DNA of 7,611 nt from NCBI GenBank assembly GCA_013335275.1, contig JAAXVX010000067.1, positions 1 to 7,611 on the forward strand, in the 5' to 3' direction. Source of the stretch: Bacteroidales bacterium. Lineage in GTDB: Bacteria; Bacteroidota; Bacteroidia; Bacteroidales; UBA932. The position numbers were made by a program, and so were the translations under genes. Position 1 is the first letter of the stretch, and the number at the start of each line of letters is the position of its first letter. The notes below the pieces were generated by a model, which was given only the letters and a program-made list of their open reading frames with translations, was not told where the DNA came from and searched no databases. This document shows positions 6,214-7,611 of this stretch, in pieces.

Positions 6214-7206
6214 TTGGAACCTCCCAGTAGAACATTAGATGATTATTACTCCCAGGGGATAGCACTTATCTTCATTCTGTTGCTTTATGCTCTTGTCAAG
6301 GGCAGTGAATATTCCTATAAATCGATATCGAGTCAGGAGCTGGAGAGTCTGCGGAATAAAAATAATTCCGGAGCACGAAGGGTTGTTTTCATGCTATCCG
6401 ACCCGGAATCTCTTTTTGGCTCACTATATCAAATCGCCGCTTTTCTCGAAATATCATTAATAGTATTGATTGCATCTCTGTTAAGAGAGAGCAGCCTCGG
6501 GCTTGTTCTGTTAATCGCCCTCACTTCTGTAATCCTTATTGGATATAAACTTCCCTATTCAATTTTTGGAAAAAGAAAAATTGGAACAGCAATAACGATG
6601 TCACGTGTCATTTCGTTGTTTAAACCGCTTACAGAGCCCATAAACAGAATTAATTCCGGGTTTTCAAAGACATTAAGCGAAAGCAGGGAAGAGAGAGAGA
6701 CCCAGTCAATAGAAGAGTTTGCAGACGAGGTGGATGTGAGTGATTCGGATGACGTGGAAGAAAAACGGCTTCTTAAGGGCATAATTCAGTTGTCAAATAC
6801 CAGTGTTTATGATATAATGAGGCACAGGACCGAGGTCTTTGCCTTGGATTCGGACATGACTTCCGAGGAGGTAATGTCATTTGCCATTGAATGCGGTTTT
6901 TCAAGGATGCCCGTATACGAAAAGAGTCTGGACAATGTCAGGGGATTCCTTTATGTAAAGGATCTTGTGAGGTACCTAAAGTCGAACACAAAAAGTTTCG
7001 ACTGGCACAAACATATCCGGAAGGCCTACTTTGTGCCGGGCAGTAAGAAAATAAACGATTTACTCGAAGAATTCCGGCAAAAAAAGATTCATTTGGCTGT
7101 TGTTGCCGATGAATATGGCGGAACAGAAGGGATTGTTACCCTCGAAGATATTCTTGAGGAGATAATAGGTGAAATATCAGATGAAACAGATAAAAACGAG
7201 ATATAA
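6214..7206 (+). CDS. GldE/CorC-like membrane protein with two CBS domains, C-terminal domain absent
   Basis: Related to the CNNM/CorC (DUF21) family and to the gliding-motility accessory protein GldE, which is widespread in Bacteroidota including non-gliders; the molecular role of GldE is poorly known. It has 330 residues. The N-terminal membrane domain has TM segments at about 15-30, 67-90 and 95-112 and keeps GSE (30-32) of the family SGSE motif. An acidic linker (158-182) leads to the CBS pair: CBS1 about 196-255 (IMRHRTEV, FSRMPVYEKSLDNVRGFLYVKD) and CBS2 about 264-318 (KKIHLAVVADEYGGTEGIVTLEDILEEI, split here as KKIHLAVVADEYGG and TEGIVTLEDILEEI). It stops at GEISDETDKNEI, just where relatives continue into a CorC_HlyC domain. 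The Asn-rich GNN motif expected in TM2 is also missing. The start is TTG at 6214, because a stop (6208-6210) lies just upstream and the next ATG (codon 60) would delete TM1. The PPTase gene follows after 12 bases. Confidence 0.8.
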   Translation: MEPPSRTLDDYYSQGIALIFILLLYALVKGSEYSYKSISSQELESLRNKNNSGARRVVFMLSDPESLFGSLYQIAAFLEISLIVLIASLLRESSLGLVLLIALTSVILIGYKLPYSIFGKRKIGTAITMSRVISLFKPLTEPINRINSGFSKTLSESREERETQSIEEFADEVDVSDSDDVEEKRLLKGIIQLSNTSVYDIMRHRTEVFALDSDMTSEEVMSFAIECGFSRMPVYEKSLDNVRGFLYVKDLVRYLKSNTKSFDWHKHIRKAYFVPGSKKINDLLEEFRQKKIHLAVVADEYGGTEGIVTLEDILEEIIGEISDETDKNEI

Positions 7207-7218
7207 TATTTTTTAAAA

Positions 7219-7611
7219 ATGGGACTTTTGTATAGCAGGGAATTAGATAACGGTGCCACTATTTCAATGTGGGAAATCGTTGAAAGCGAAGAGGAACTTT
7301 TGAATCTGTGCTCTATTCCCAACGATGAAATTGAAGAACTCCAACTTACAAAAAGCGTTGCGAGAAGACGCGAAAAGCTTGCAGTAAGAGCATTGTTAAA
7401 CGAGTTGTTTGATGGCAAGGTCTATCTTGGACACCACGACAACGGCCGACCGTTTCTTCAGAACAGCCTGACAGAAATAAGCATTTCGCATACCAACAGA
7501 TATGTATGCGTGCTTACTCATCCGGAAGAAAGTGTTGGGGTGGATATCGAATCTCTTAACAGAGACTTCTCGGCGGTTGAAAAAAAGGCTCTCTCCGTCG
7601 AAGAGATAGAA
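7219..7611 (+). CDS. 4'-phosphopantetheinyl transferase (Sfp-type), 3' end beyond window
   Basis: Transfers the 4'-phosphopantetheine arm of coenzyme A to a serine of acyl or peptidyl carrier proteins, converting them to the active holo form in the cytoplasm. The first 131 codons are visible of about 205-220 expected. Motifs in order are RRREKLAVRALL (49-60), NGRPFL (75-80), the ISISHTN segment (87-93) and VGVDIE (106-111), whose D109 and E111 are the magnesium ligands of the family. The third signature (W/F-x-x-KEAxxK) would follow beyond the window end, so completeness cannot be judged. The ATG at 7219-7221 lies 12 bases after the gldE-like stop and is presumably co-transcribed. Length and pattern fit the Sfp/HetI/EntD class rather than the short AcpS class. 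Whether it serves fatty acid synthesis or a secondary pathway is not shown. Confidence 0.9.
   Translation, partial: MGLLYSRELDNGATISMWEIVESEEELLNLCSIPNDEIEELQLTKSVARRREKLAVRALLNELFDGKVYLGHHDNGRPFLQNSLTEISISHTNRYVCVLTHPEESVGVDIESLNRDFSAVEKKALSVEEIE

Noticed and set aside
6558..6585. Inverted repeat of about ten pairs with an eight-base loop inside the gldE-like gene
   Set aside because: It is almost entirely A/T and encodes ordinary residues of the membrane domain linker; likely chance.
7201..7218. Frameshift explaining the short gldE-like protein
   Set aside because: Only 12 bases separate its stop from the PPTase start, leaving no room for remnants of a C-terminal domain.
7089..7418. Minus-strand open frame of 109 codons across the gldE-like/PPTase junction
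   Set aside because: Serine-rich translation typical of a reverse shadow; both plus-strand genes here carry recognisable motifs.
1..7611. Search for tRNA or rRNA genes, CRISPR repeats, insertion-sequence ends, phage or defence genes
   Set aside because: None seen by eye; coding sequence of recognisable families fills the window apart from three short spacers.

Overview
The window looks like chromosomal core DNA of a Bacteroidota bacterium, most likely of the order Bacteroidales. Three things suggest this. The protein sequences have a Bacteroidales flavour (TyrRS, RbfA next to a LolC/E-type permease, a GldE-like CBS protein). Matches to the Bacteroidota -7 promoter box TAnnTTTG stand in front of four transcription units. 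Shine-Dalgarno sequences are nearly absent. This is inference from the sequence alone; no database search was run.

Left half (minus strand, read right to left): tyrS (tyrosyl-tRNA synthetase), rbfA (ribosome-binding factor A) and a LolC/LolE-like FtsX-family permease form a tight unit with gaps of 2 and 12 bases. It ends in a hairpin at the permease stop codon and a hairpin-plus-T-tract terminator. Next comes a separately promoted, exported type II L-asparaginase whose 3' end lies outside the window. The 162 bases between permease and asparaginase hold only the hairpins, the terminator and the asparaginase promoter.

Right half (plus strand): a 63-base divergent promoter region separates tyrS from a secreted S37/S28-type serine peptidase. 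After it come a soluble DUF2156 (phosphatidylglycerol lysyltransferase C-terminal-like) protein, a GldE/CorC-like membrane protein with two CBS domains but no C-terminal CorC_HlyC domain, and the first 131 residues of a 4'-phosphopantetheinyl transferase that runs off the window. Gaps are 7, 34 and 12 bases. A second promoter match lies just before the gldE-like gene.

The left half combines translation functions (tRNA charging, 30S maturation) with envelope lipoprotein handling. The right half mixes an exported peptidase, a putative acyltransferase-fold protein, an envelope membrane protein and an acyl-carrier-protein activating enzyme; no shared pathway is evident. I see no CRISPR array, insertion sequence, phage gene, tRNA or rRNA, and no convincing novel system. 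The most unusual item is the reduced, divergent GldE-like protein.
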